NCBI GenBank assembly: GCA_049999805.1
Contig: JBNGIO010006099.1
Coordinates: forward strand, 1 to 62,844
Length of the DNA stretch: 62,844 nucleotides
Direction of reading: 5' to 3'
Source: Folioceros fuciformis
Lineage: Eukaryota; Anthocerotophyta; Anthocerotopsida; Anthocerotales
The position numbers and the translations under genes are program-made. Positions 48,541 to 59,369 of the stretch are shown piece by piece (position 1 is the stretch's first letter; each line of letters begins with the position of its first letter). The notes under the pieces are model-generated. The model was not told where the DNA came from. It saw only the letters and a program-made list of their open reading frames with translations, and did no database searches.

Positions 48541-48616
48541 AATCCCAAAAGAAGTGTTGTTCTCTAGGAAAGAGTAAGACCAATCCCAAAAGAAGTGTTG
48601 TTCTCTAGGAAAGAGT
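48541..48616. repeat. 41-bp direct tandem duplication
   Basis: AATCCCAAAAGAAGTGTTGT is repeated at 48541 and 48582 with identical following sequence (TCTCTAGGAAAGAGT). Confidence 0.9.
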
Positions 48617-49055
48617 TGGCCACTATTTTGTTTGTAGAATGTCAAGATATAGAGAAGAGTTGTTCTCGGTTTTGTCTCCAGAATGCCAAGAAGAGTTGTT
48701 GCAAGGTTGAATGGCACGATACACAAGAGTCTCATAGCAGGTGTTGGGCACAATATGTAGAATGCCACGATCTGCAAGAGAGCTGGTGTAAGGCGATGGA
48801 ACCTCCGTTGGCTACATGATGTTATGCCGTAGTAGTCCTCACAAAAGGTCGGCTTTTCTGTCACACGAGCTGAGCTGCTGATGAAGTGGAATTCTGCTCC
48901 GCGATCGCCGGGTCTCGCTGGGTCCCTCGTGGAATAGCAACGCCCTGAAAGACAGACTTCAGTTCAGCGATAGGGTTTGCGGAAAGACGGGAAAGAGCAG
49001 CAGGTGCAATGGCGAGGGGGTTCACGGAGACGTAGAGCTGCCTGGAAGGCTGTCG

Positions 49056-50315
49056 ATGGCGAGGGAGACGTACGAGACGCTGCAGGGTGCGAACAAGAGG
49101 CTAGCGGATCATATTGCGCAGGTGAGCGACGCATTGAGCTCGCAGGATGGAGCGGCACTGGCGTCTCTCCTGGCGGTGTCGTCCCCGTCGGGAGCGCAGG
49201 CAGGGTACCGGGAGGCTGCGGCGCTGGTGTACGACTCGGCCAAGGATCTGAGCCGGTTTGTGAAGCTGCTGGACAAGCAGCACGCTGCGCTGGCGGACAT
49301 GCTGGTGCAGCACATGCGCTGCGCGCAGCTGTACAAGCAGGGGAGGTTCGTGGAAGCTTACTTGTGTCTGGAGAGGTGCGCCAATTCCTTCCTGCAGGAG
49401 TTTCGGAACTGGGAGTCCGGGTGGGCCATGGAGGCCCTGCATAAGATAGTGTATGAGCTGCGGAGGCTGGCGGGGATGGCAGACCGGGAGATGGCAGCGC
49501 AGGGCAAGGTTCCTGATAAGCTGAATGGAGCTGGCTCCTTTCTCATGAAGGTGTTCGGGGCGCTGGCGGGGAAGGGGCCTAAGCGGGTGGGAGCATTGTA
49601 TGTCACCTGCCAGTTGTTTAAGGTGTACTTCAAGCTGGGGACCGTGAATCTGTGTCGGAGTGTCATCCGGAGCATCGAGACCGCCAGGGTGTTTGAGTTT
49701 GAGGAGTTTCCTGCAAGGGATCGGGTTACGTATATGTATTATACAGGAAGGTTGGAGGTGTTCAACGACAACTTTGTAGTGGCAGACCAGAAGCTCATGT
49801 ATGCTCTCACGCACTGCAAGCGGATGGACAAGAGGAACATGAGGTTGATCTTGAAGTACCTTGTGCCGGTGAAGTTGTCTCTGGGATTGCTTCCTAAGAA
49901 GCAATTGTTGCCCAAGTACCAGCTTACGGAGTACACTGATGTGGTGCGTGCTTGCAAGTACGGGGACATCCGCCTGCTTCGTCATGCGCTGCAGGCTCAT
50001 GAGGACCAGTTCTTGAGGTCGGGTGTCTACCTGGTTCTGGAAAAGTTGGAGCTTCAGGTGTACCAGAGGCTGATGAAGAAGATTTACATTCTTCAAAAGC
50101 AAAGGGAGCCTAGCAAGGCACACCAAGTGAAAATGGACACGATTGTCAGGGCTCTGAGATGGCGGGACGTAGATATGGATATTGAAGAGGTTGAGTGTAT
50201 TATGGCCATACTCATCCACAGGAACTACATGAAGGGGTATTTCTCCCACAAAAGCAAGGTGGTGGTGTTGAGCAAGGTTGATCCTTTCCCGATTATGAAC
50301 TCTAGACATGACTGA
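49056..50315 (+). CDS. PCID2 / Thp1-type PCI protein (EER5 in Arabidopsis), TREX-2 subunit
   Basis: Single exon, 419 residues, full length compared with about 400-415 in animals and Arabidopsis. The N-terminal half is helical (LAALLYDSAKD-like segment LVYDSAKDLSRFVKLLDKQ, then RCAQLYKQGRFVEAYLCLER). The PCI region carries CQLFKVYFKLGTVNLCRSVI, RVTYMYYTGRLEVFNDNF, ILKYLVPVKLSLGLLPKK and a winged-helix part YQRLMKKIYILQKQ...ILIHRNYMKGYFSHKSKVVV. In TREX-2 this protein pairs with SAC3/MCM3AP and DSS1 to couple transcription to mRNA export; Arabidopsis EER5 also dampens the ethylene response. The start is the first ATG that gives the family N-terminus (MARETYETLQGANKRLADHI). A 402-codon frame on the other strand is a codon-bias shadow. 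It is intronless although the Arabidopsis gene, as I recall, is not. Confidence 0.95.
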   Translation: MARETYETLQGANKRLADHIAQVSDALSSQDGAALASLLAVSSPSGAQAGYREAAALVYDSAKDLSRFVKLLDKQHAALADMLVQHMRCAQLYKQGRFVEAYLCLERCANSFLQEFRNWESGWAMEALHKIVYELRRLAGMADREMAAQGKVPDKLNGAGSFLMKVFGALAGKGPKRVGALYVTCQLFKVYFKLGTVNLCRSVIRSIETARVFEFEEFPARDRVTYMYYTGRLEVFNDNFVVADQKLMYALTHCKRMDKRNMRLILKYLVPVKLSLGLLPKKQLLPKYQLTEYTDVVRACKYGDIRLLRHALQAHEDQFLRSGVYLVLEKLELQVYQRLMKKIYILQKQREPSKAHQVKMDTIVRALRWRDVDMDIEEVECIMAILIHRNYMKGYFSHKSKVVVLSKVDPFPIMNSRHD

Positions 50316-50683
50316 TGGTCACATGCCTCAACGCCACCTGTCTCAATTTCGGAAGACTCTGTTTCCCCAACACCTTGCAGCTAAGAATGGTTCAGTGCTG
50401 CTCCAACCGAGTGAAGTCGTGGTATGTTCAGACAGTCTGGAGCTGACCATCTTCTCCCCGCTGCCCGCACCCCAGTTTGTCCCGCGGGGAATGGACTCCA
50501 AAGACATGGCATAGATAACAGCGGGCGAATTTTAGCCAGTGGGTAGTACCGTGAGGGGTCAACGCACTTCCGTTTACCAACGGGGGGAGGCGATTTCATC
50601 AACTGAGGAATGAATGACGTGTCCAGAAACGATGAACATCAATCCAAACCAAAGCCTTTGTTTCAAATCCCTGTAGGTATGTA

Positions 50684-52436
50684 CTAAGGCTTCCCGAAGA
50701 AAGACAGCAAGCTTTTCTGCTTCTCGTCCTTGAGAGACAACTTTGGTTTTTTCGAGCTTGGGGACTGTTTTTGCGTTGTCCTCCTGTTGCCTGTTGAATG
50801 TGTCTTGGCAGAATCTTGAGTTGAATGTGTCTTGGCAGAATCTTGAGTCGGCCTCATAACAGATTTTGGCTTTGAAGGAGTCAATGGGCCAGAATCCTTC
50901 GACTCCTTCTCATCTAGATTCATTTGTGCCTCAGTAGACGGAGCCTCAGTTACGTCCTGATCAGATTCTATGGCTGCAAGGATGGCCTTCTCCTCTTCAG
51001 CAAATTCGAACTCTCTAGGAACAAGTTCTAGGCCTTCAGATGCAGATTTTCCCTGCATTGGAGAGGTCTCCACCTCGAGAGCCCTGGAAGCCTTCTTTGT
51101 ATCGAACATTTGAGAAATGTCGCGGTTGGCTCTGGCGGTGGATTTGACCTACAGGTAGATTCCAGTGAGAGTGCTGCATAACTGATATTAAATGGCCCTC
51201 TAGAGCTCAAGTACCCACCTCCTCGACGCATTCAGGACCATTGAATGATGGCTTGCCCATCTCAGGTGTCACTGGAATCCAGACCTGCACCACGAGAACC
51301 AGACGTCAAACAGCACGCTTCGCTGATGACAAAACCAATGAGACAAAACGTGGATACAAGGGCAGACCAAATCCAAGCCTCCGTACGGCTGTGTCAGCCT
51401 TTTGAGATCGCTTTCTAAAAGCTCTCCTTCAAGCCAAGATTGCACAGCATCCTGGTTCGCAAGTATCACCGGCATCCTGTCTAAATCTTCGATGTCAGAG
51501 CCACCCCAAATTCTGTTTTTATCTACTCCAAGCAATCCTGCTCTAGTACCTACCATGGAGCCACTCCAAGGCCTTGGAGCAGCCAGTCGTCAGAATTGTA
51601 AACGAATGCATAACATTGCCTGCAGCGAAGCACGAGTCAGTTGATATGTACAACCCCACCAAATAATCGTTCTTCGTCCTCTAGGATGCACCTTCAGCAT
51701 CGGTCCAGGTGTCGTAAAGTCCTGCAAAGATGAGAGGCCTGCCGTCCTTCAGGTGCACATAATAAGGCTGCTTCTTAGTTCCATCTTTCTTCCACTCATA
51801 GAACCTGGTTCCCATGTATACCAAAACAACAGTCAGGGGAAAAAAAAAACAGAACAACAAGGCAGGCAAGCCACCAACGGTCCCTGCTCTGTCACATACC
51901 CCTCTACCGCAACCACACACCTCCTCCGCGGCAAGAGACGCCGAAAGGAAGCCTTCTGGCTCACCGATTCGGATCGAGCGTTAAACTGTAAGCAACATTC
52001 AGACGTTTCAGCTCACAACGTCAAACGGGGATCACACCCGAATCTGGAATGAAAGAACAAAAATAAGCAAGCAGGGCATGCAAGTTTTGGAACTCTTCCA
52101 AAACACCTACCATGCGGAAAAAATCCGGCTTCTCGCTCGTCTTGGTGAAGCTTGGAACTAGCCCCCATCTCATGGCTTGCACAACCGGCTCTGCGGCCCC
52201 CTCGTTGCTCTCGTACCGCAGCACCGGCATGTACGCTCCCGGGCAAACATTGTAGGACAGGCGGCATCTGAGACAGTAACGATGTCACCGTGAGCAGCCA
52301 TTTCCATTTGCGTTGGAATTCTGGAAAGCAAAGGAGCTGCCTACCGGTCTGCATCCACAGTTCGAGCTGTGGCTGTGATGCCGCAAGCTGCCAGCACTGC
52401 ATCCGGCCTCAGAGTGCACCGTGCTCTGCCGCACAT
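50684..52436 (-). CDS. HMCES: HMCES-type SRAP protein, abasic-site DNA-protein crosslinker
   Basis: Eight exons in transcript order: 52436-52345, 52267-52111, 51985-51900, 51804-51692, 51619-51554, 51480-51368, 51284-51219, 51148-50684. They total 1158 nt, 385 residues. It starts Met-Cys-Gly-Arg; after Met removal Cys2 is the residue that crosslinks to abasic sites in single-stranded DNA. SRAP motifs follow in order: YNVCPGAYMPVL, MRWGLVPSF, FNARSES, GFYEWKK, FTILTTGCSKALEWLHDRMP and VILANQDAVQSWLEG. The C-terminal exon is a polar tail ending QKSLLSFFGKP, a PCNA-interacting (PIP) box, which fits action at replication forks. The tail contains a 9-residue duplication (TQDSAKTHS twice). The gene diverges from a RING gene across a gap. 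Confidence 0.96.
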
Positions 52437-52543
52437 CTTGCAATTCGGAGCTGCTTGCACCAAAATCGTATCGTTTTCGGCAGCATTCCCGGCAAACCCT
52501 TGCTTGGTCCGAGGGTAACAACACTCGAAAGAGAGTTCAAGCG

Positions 52544-52643
52544 NNNNNNNNNNNNNNNNNNNNNNNNNNNNNNNNNNNNNNNNNNNNNNNNNNNNNNNNN
52601 NNNNNNNNNNNNNNNNNNNNNNNNNNNNNNNNNNNNNNNNNNN
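52544..52643. other. Assembly gap (100 N)
   Basis: Exactly 100 N within the 277-bp divergent region between HMCES and the RING gene. An upstream exon or start of the RING gene may be hidden here. Confidence 0.99.
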
Positions 52644-52713
52644 CTCCTCGCCATGGTCGGCTGGTTCTGAAGCGTGCTCCCGGGTGATCCACGCCAAACC
52701 GGGTCGCGACAGG

Positions 52714-54545
52714 ATGAGCTCTCCGGAGACAGGCGGAGTGGACGCGCGACACCAGAATCGGAATCGGCGGGGTGTCGTGCCGGAGCCTTTTGTTTACTAT
52801 GCTCCGAATCCGTGGCAGCGGCGCCGGCTTGTGGATGAACAATTTGCAGGATCAGGAAGGGGATCCATAGTACATCGGGGCCATGGTGAAGTCGTTGATT
52901 TGGAGGAAGGGGATGCGCCAGTGGCTCAGAGCTCCGGTGAGCGGGATGCTAGTTTTGGAGCGGCCGCGGAGATGGAGGCACGGAGAGACAGTGCGGGGAC
53001 TGCTGCAGGGCCGTGTCTGGCTGTTGTATCCCAGGAGTTCTCAGCTGGGCATTTAAGGAGGAGGGCATCGGTCGAGGAGGAGACGCGGCTGGAAGCTCTG
53101 GACCAGGAATCTCCAGAGCAGGACGAAGCGCTTGCACAGCAGGAGCCTCATGTTCTCGGTGTCGATGCATGCCCTGCAATGGATGCAGATGGCGTTATCT
53201 TGCAGCAGGAAGCTGAGGTATCTCTACTTTGCAGCAGCTACACGAGCTACGATTCAGAAACGCTGATTTGCCGTGCTGCATCTGTCGACCACTGCATCTG
53301 CATCCGCCACTGGCAGATCGTGGATCTGGAGGTCTTGTCAATTCTAAGTTTCATATGCAATCTATGACTTCCGGTTAGCGTCACAACCAGGAATTCAACG
53401 GACAAGAGGCCTTGGAGCAATGGACACGCGCTCAGCTCCAGGCAATCGATGTGGCCGAAGCTGAAAGTTCTGGTGCATTTGAAGAGCGGCAGGAAGAGGA
53501 GCTGATGGACCTAGCAACTGCTGAAAATGCTGAGCGACATCACATGATGAGAGTTCTCCAGACAGGGTGATTGAAAACCTGATGATGTCAGGTTCCATCA
53601 CTGTGCCGCTTTGATAGGTTTATGACTCCAATTCAGTTGGGATGTGCAGTGCCAAGTACCTGTTGCAGGATGAAGTCGACGAAATTGCTTCATATGAGGA
53701 GCTCGTGTCAATCCATAACAGTATACATCGCCTGAAGGAGATAGTGGAGCGTGGTATGAACGTAATTCATGAAAGGGAACGGTACGTTGTCTGCGTTATG
53801 GATGCGGTTGCTGCCCTTCCCTTAGCCCCAGCTTGCCTTTTACAGGACATCTCCTGTAATAGGGACTAACTAAGAATTGAGAGCCACAGCCAGGAGATGT
53901 TACGAGAAAAGGCAGAAGCTTTGCGTGTCCAAAATGAGTGTAAAGTAGCTCTAGCTGCAGAGCTGCGAGAGATGACTCGTCTTCGGCAGGAGAAGGATCA
54001 ATTGCGTGAGAAACTGGTATGTTCCACCTCATGTCTAAAAATCTCAGTCCGTAACTAGGCACCCCTGCTTGTGGCAACCTGCTTGAGTAGATTAATGACA
54101 AACCGACGTCTCAAGAGTGGAACTCATCCTCCCTTGTGTCTGTTGACAGGAACAAGCGCGAGAGAGAATTTTGTGCAGAATTTGTTTTGAAAGAGTAATG
54201 CTTGATAACGTATTTGTTTTGTTGCATCCGATGTTTCCTAACCATGGATTTTCTTGTTCCGAGTCTCTGACAACGTGCACTTGTGTCTGAAAGCCAAGAG
54301 ATGCGATATCCCTACCTTGCAGTAAGACATCTCACTCTAATTTGCAAATCCTGCCATTTTTCCTTGTACTGTAGTGTCATACGGTTCAGCGAGGGCACTG
54401 ACAGCAATTGCTCGTTGTCTCGCGAACAGTGCATCTGGACTACTGCAACCTATGTTTACAGAAACACCAACTGCGGAAAAATACCTGTCCGACCTGTAGG
54501 GGCACTATTAGCGGAGTTTTGAGGTATAGCTTGTCGCTGGACTAA
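52714..54545 (+). CDS. Coiled-coil protein with C-terminal C3HC4 RING, probable E3 ubiquitin ligase
   Basis: Seven exons: 52714-53217, 53391-53566, 53650-53781, 53875-54016, 54150-54194, 54294-54321, 54430-54545. The total is 1143 nt, 380 residues. The N-terminal exon is acidic and low-complexity (a VYYAPNPWQRRRL patch is basic). Next come helical segments and a coiled coil (SYEELVSIHNSIHRLKEIVE, SQEMLREKAEALRVQ, REMTRLRQEKDQLREK). The RING reads ERILCRICFERPRDAISLPC, then M-H-L-D-Y-C-N-L-C and TCPTCRGTISGVL: Cys-x2-Cys...Cys-x-His-x3-Cys-x2-Cys...Cys-x2-Cys. It is split over three small exons. The ATG at 52714 is the first in view, but a start inside the gap cannot be excluded. Substrates are unknown. 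Confidence 0.88.
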
Positions 54546-55331
54546 AATAAGGCCCCCCAGACCCCTTCATAGCGCAGACGAAACGACGAGGTTTCCTTAG
54601 GGGTGAGGACCCGCGTGTCACTGTGAACGCCGGTGATAGCTGGTCACATACTGTACCTTTGTACATACATACATGTGCTGTATATGGAATGTACGTTCGC
54701 CTTGAGTGACATCCGAATCTCATTTGGCACATGCAAGGCCTGACATCGTAGAAAGGAATCTTCGTCTTCCAGCCTCATGGAGCCAGAACAAGGTCGCCAA
54801 CGCCCAACGGACTCCCGATGTGTGGAGCCCGCCGTGACGTTTAAGCCCTCGTGCAACCATTACACCGGGCACGAGAAACCTGTCAGGTTCCATTAAAATA
54901 TGACCCGGTCCTAGAGTGAGGGATGAATGTGGGGGCGTTCGCTGTGTGAACATGGGCTTGTTCTAACCTACCAAACACGACTTTGAAGTCCATGCTTCTC
55001 TCAACATCACTGGGTCGTCATCGAGCTGCTGCCGCACTCGCCACCCTCTTCCGGGCAGTTCCAGGCGACGGAAGCTTGCGCACGCAAGGGAGAGTCTGTT
55101 CCAATTGCGCTCCTCTTACCCTTCGTTCCTCATCGATTTGCTTGTGTTGTCCTGTCTTCCTACCGGGCGCATTTCACAGCCTGCTCGCTCCCGTGTGATT
55201 GCTGGAGGAAACCTAGGCTGCTTCTGCCCTTACTTTCCCGGTTCCTTAAGACTGGATTGGCGGCCCTCACAGAGTGCTTGTTGGACACCCAGTTTCTTGG
55301 AAGGTGAGCGCCGTTGCACACCTCTTGTGAA
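54546..55331. other. Intergenic region, no supported gene
   Basis: About 790 bp between the RING gene stop and the LRR gene start. Short ORFs on both strands without recognisable motifs; probably the LRR promoter in its right half. Confidence 0.4.
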
Positions 55332-56736
55332 ATGGGAGCCACCAACGCTATACCGTTGCTCCTGCTGCTGGCGTGCGCATTATGGGTCCCTGGAAGCAAG
55401 GCCAATCTTGAAGGTATGCCCTCGCCCCTCCTTGGTCCGACTTTTCCTTTGCAGCTCATGGCAGCCCAGCTGGGCCTGCATAAGACTGGAATTGAGCTTT
55501 GTTCAGTAAAGTCCACGTGCCGCACAATTCTTGGTCACACTGGAGCTTGGAAAGTCGATTGTTCCGTTGAGTTGTGCTAGGATGACTCATTTTCATCATG
55601 GTCGGGAGATGAGGACTCATGTGTTACTCGCTTGTTCTTTAGGGGACGCACTTCATGCTTTGAGGCGGAGTCTCGTAGACCCAGGGAATGTGCTCCAGAG
55701 CTGGGATCCGACGTTGGTGGATCCTTGCACTTGGTTCCATGTCACTTGCGACAGACATAACCATGTGACTCGAGTGTAGGTATTCGGACAAATTGTGGTG
55801 CTGAAAAATGTATGCTCGTGGAGTTTATTCGTCACCTGTGTTTCTGCAGGGATTTAGGTAATGCAAAGCTGTCCGGCTCCCTTGTCCCGGAACTCAAGCA
55901 CCTTCAGTATCTTCAGTATTTGTAAGCTGGCAGCCTTCACCACGATCGTCATTTTCCGACATCTTACCATGACATGAGTTAGTTGCTGTCTTCTAGAGTG
56001 ACGAGCTGTGGCCATGGTACAGGGAGGTGTACAAGAACAACATCGGTGGACAGATCCCGGAGGAGCTTGGCGAGTGCAAGAATCTCGTGAGCCTCGATTT
56101 GTACATGAACAACTTCACCGGTCCCATCCCCAAGTCCCTCGCCAACCTGCAGTCTCTGGCATTCGTGTGAGTCTTCCCCGAACTCCGTTGCTTATCGTAT
56201 GGAATGTTTTCCACGAGAAGTAATTTCTGAGGACTGAAAAGGGGGGAAGGAAAGCTGACCTGTGGCTTTAGCAGTCTCCTTGGACAAGGCCTGGCCACCA
56301 CCTAATTTTCTGCGTGCTCAAACAGGCGACTGAACGACAACCAGCTCAGTGGACCCATTCCCCGAGAACTGGCTTCCATCAAGAGTCTGAAATTTGTGTA
56401 AGCATATCGTACCTCTCCGTGAAGGGCCTGCAGCCTCGACTTCGTTCAGGTCCCCCGACAATCGATTAACATATCACACGTTGATTCCAGGAACCTAGCC
56501 AACAATGACTTCTGCGGATATATCCCCTCGACGGGCTCATTCGAAAGACTGTCTCTCAAAGGGTAAGAAAGCTCTGTCCCGGGTGTGCATAACTTTGCAG
56601 TGCAGTTCATTCTCCAGGCCAACCCTAAGTGACCCGCGGTTTCTTTCAATATCATAGCTTCGAGAATAACCCCAGGCTCAAGGGACCGGAGCTGCTCGGC
56701 TTCGACTTGCCAGCTTCCAACGATGGCTGCAACTGA
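55332..56736 (+). CDS. SERK-like secreted leucine-rich repeat protein without kinase
   Basis: Seven exons: 55332-55413, 55643-55775, 55850-55921, 56023-56166, 56326-56397, 56491-56562, 56658-56736. The total is 654 nt, 217 residues. It has a signal peptide ([19 protein letters not shown]), an LRR N-terminal cap ([20 protein letters not shown], then [10 protein letters not shown]), then LRRs in 72-nt exons or multiples of 72 (one 24-residue LRR per 72 nt): [69 protein letters not shown] and [11 protein letters not shown]. It stops at ASNDGCN with no transmembrane or kinase part. Plant proteins of this size (SERK-like LRR1 family) work outside the cell, probably in receptor complexes. A lost kinase exon downstream was looked for and not seen. 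Confidence 0.94.
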
Positions 56737-57413
56737 GTGCCACTCACAAACAAGGTCTCCTAGGTTTGCCTGCAAGTGCAAGGAAGGCACCATTACCATC
56801 TCGCTAATACACCTCACAATTCCTCGTGAAGCTTTCTCCACTGCGTATCGATAACACAGCCCTTGAGCAGCTTCGCGCTGGGTTACACGGAACTTACGTG
56901 CTCCCGAACGGAATGATTTCGTGCTCGAGAAATGTGGGACTGTGTTGAAATCTTAAATGTGGAACTGTGTTGAAATCTTAAATGTGGGACTGTGTTGAAA
57001 TCTTACGGGCGGACACTTGTGAGAGACACGTCCATTAAACGCTACCGACAATGAGGCAACGAGGAAGGCCGACGAGGCCACGCGGGGGCAGTAGGAACTG
57101 CCACGCGAGCGGCTGGCTACCCACGTCGGCACGCTCGGTCACTACTTCCCCTCTACTGGACGCGGAGGAAGATGTGGAACCGAACCAGACTGCCCGAGAG
57201 AAACCGGACACTTCAAGCAATCCGCGCTTCAAGAGTTCAAGACCGTCCTCGACCGAATTCTCATCCGCCGAGTGACACTGCGTCTGCAGATCAGGTGGAT
57301 TTCCAGGCTACGGTGTGTGATCACGACCTCGAATACAAGAGCAGTAGGTACATACTGCAAGGCTCAGCGCACATTCGGACGATCGGGAGTGTGGTCGGTC
57401 GCAGCAAGAAAAG
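56737..57413. other. Spacer between LRR and CYSTM genes
   Basis: Contains a 25-bp unit (AAATGTGGGACTGTGTTGAA...) repeated three times at 56930-57004. The remaining sequence is the likely 5' flank of the CYSTM gene. Confidence 0.6.
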
Positions 57414-57695
57414 ATGAAGGGAGGAGGTTCAGACCCGGGGGTAGGGTTCCAGGAGCAGCAGGCAGTAGGCGGGCATTCGGTCGGCAAGAAAGGGGATTAC
57501 AGTGCCCCGCCTCAGTACTACCCGGGGTCCTATGTACAGCCGCCCGATCCTAATCAGAAGGGATCAAGCTGCCAATGTGGTCATGCTAACTGCCCTGCCG
57601 GCCGAAGAAAGGACAGATCCACCTGTATTGCGTTTCTCATTTCTTGCCTAGCTTGCTGCTACTGCTGCCACGCCCTTTGCTGCTGCGGCCTCTGA
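57414..57695 (+). CDS. Cysteine-rich transmembrane module (CYSTM) protein
   Basis: Single exon, 93 residues. A Gly/Pro/Gln/Tyr-rich N-terminus (APPQYYPGSYVQPPDP) is followed by SCQCGHANCPAG and a Cys-rich hydrophobic C-terminus (AFLISCLACCYCCHALCCC, then GL). This is the layout of eukaryotic CYSTM tail-anchored proteins, which are linked to stress tolerance in plants and yeast. Membrane insertion is inferred from the tail. No regulatory sequence was identified. Confidence 0.85.
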   Translation: MKGGGSDPGVGFQEQQAVGGHSVGKKGDYSAPPQYYPGSYVQPPDPNQKGSSCQCGHANCPAGRRKDRSTCIAFLISCLACCYCCHALCCCGL

Positions 57696-57769
57696 GTCTG
57701 CCGAGCTTTGCACGAATTTCTTGTACCGATTCCAGTGGCGCTGTTCTCTCCTGTGTTCTGGTGATAGTC

Positions 57770-57801
57770 GTACCTAGTACCTAGTACCTAGTACCTAGTA
57801 C
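57770..57801. repeat. 7-bp microsatellite (GTACCTA)n
   Basis: Four and a half copies of GTACCTA in the 3' flank of the CYSTM gene. Confidence 0.95.
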
Positions 57802-59300
57802 ACTTACTACTGATAGCTATGTTCTATCTTCATCCGTCTGTGGTAGGTAGCCTACCACATATTTGCCGTTTGGCCTCCTTTCCGGAAAGTAGAGTTGCGT
57901 GTCTCCAACGCTCTTGCAGGCCAATTGTCCTTATTATCCTGTTGTTTGAATTGTAAACTGGAGACGTCTTGTTTGGCCGATGCAGTACACAGAGACCAAG
58001 GCCACTTGCACACTTTAACCGGTGCCAAGGTGTATATCGTCGTAGTGATGCCCGCGCTAGCCCTCTTGCAAAGACATCAAAGCTCAGGGGTGACGTCTTA
58101 CCTCCACTCTTATCCTTTGATGTCTTGGCGAACCGCTGGGAGGATGCGACAGTCGACGGGAAGCGGGAAGAACTGGAGACATCGGGAATACTGAAGGACG
58201 GAAGACTTCATTGAAACAAACTGATGGAAAAGCCCGAACGGAGTGCTCTTGGGAACAACCCACTGAAGAGCCAAGAACGCAGAATGCGACAGTCAAGGAT
58301 GGGGGAACACGTTCCGCAAGCTGTGGAAACATGTCGCGCTGATGTGATGTTTCCAGATTTGACGTGCTGTCCTATGTCGGAATCTGGAAGTGGAATTTGC
58401 CGTAAGCTGATCGTTTTACGTGAAGTACTTACGTTTGTAATTTGCTGTTATCGGGTGCTGGTATGACTCCGGTCCAATACCTTTAACATACGTACGGCCG
58501 TTATGACTCTGGTCTGATACCCTTATGACTTCGTACATGGCCTCTCTGTAATCCACGTCTTCTGCATCCGTATGAATTTAGAAGTACTGTACGTATCAAC
58601 AAGGGGTGCTGTTGTTAATTCCAAGCCCATGACGTACGAGAACAATCATTGTACGGCGGGAGCGTATGTATGTGGCGGGTGGACCGGGCGAGGAACATGC
58701 AGCTCTACGATTTTCACATGGGAGAAGGCCTTTCTCTTTTCTTTCCAATACAAACTACAAAAAATAAATATATCTTTTTATTTATCTAGAAGAAAGAAAA
58801 TAAATGTTGTGACTAATATACGTCTGCCACCATATCTTTGACCCTATGCTAGCTGGCACTTATTTGTGACAAACTAGATACCATGAATAAGAAAGCTTGA
58901 ATTTGGAGAACAAAGGTCATTGCCTCTTATTTGGTGTGTACTATATTATGTGTGATATTTAATATCTTAAAAGTAAAACTTAAAAGTACAATAAATGAAT
59001 GCACACATACTAAGTAGTGAAACCTAAGTAGCAAAACCTCGAGATAGGCAATTGGTGAAATGGCAAGGAGAGAGTGCCGCTACAATACCTAACATTTTGT
59101 CTTGTAACAAGGTCTAATCAAAACGGTCGGATTCCACAAAGCCATTCTAATGCATTCTACCACTGGTACGATCCTAGCTTTATATTCACTTTTTATCATT
59201 TTTTGTAAACGTTTGTGTGTGGATATCTACGTTGATTATTGAACACCTTTTTTTTATTTATCTATACTAACCACTGCTTCAACTCCTTAATTTAAAAATT
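57802..59300. other. Intergenic, shifting from GC-balanced to AT-rich
   Basis: Up to about 58700 the sequence resembles gene flank, with ORFs below 100 codons and no motif. Beyond that it is strongly AT-rich and repeat-like. No gene is supported. Confidence 0.5.
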
Positions 59301-59369
59301 GAAAAACAAGCAGTCTAGGTACATTGATCTATTGGCACACTCCCGCAGTCTAAGTGTGCTAGTCTACTG

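Larger units (their letters stand above)
47156..49055. other. AT-rich intergenic region with repeats
   Basis: From about 47450 to 48850 the sequence is AT-richer and repeat-like, with only short ORFs. The last 150 bp before 49056 is GC-rich and probably promoter/5' UTR of the PCID2-type gene. Confidence 0.5.

Noticed and set aside
48280-48864. 194-codon leftward ORF crossing the 10-N gap
   Set aside because: Its repeated segment comes from the tandem array around the gap, and the frame depends on an arbitrary gap length.
49101-50309. 402-codon leftward ORF opposite the PCID2 gene
   Set aside because: It mirrors the GC-rich codons of PCID2, has no domain of its own, and the plus strand product is clearly homologous and full length.
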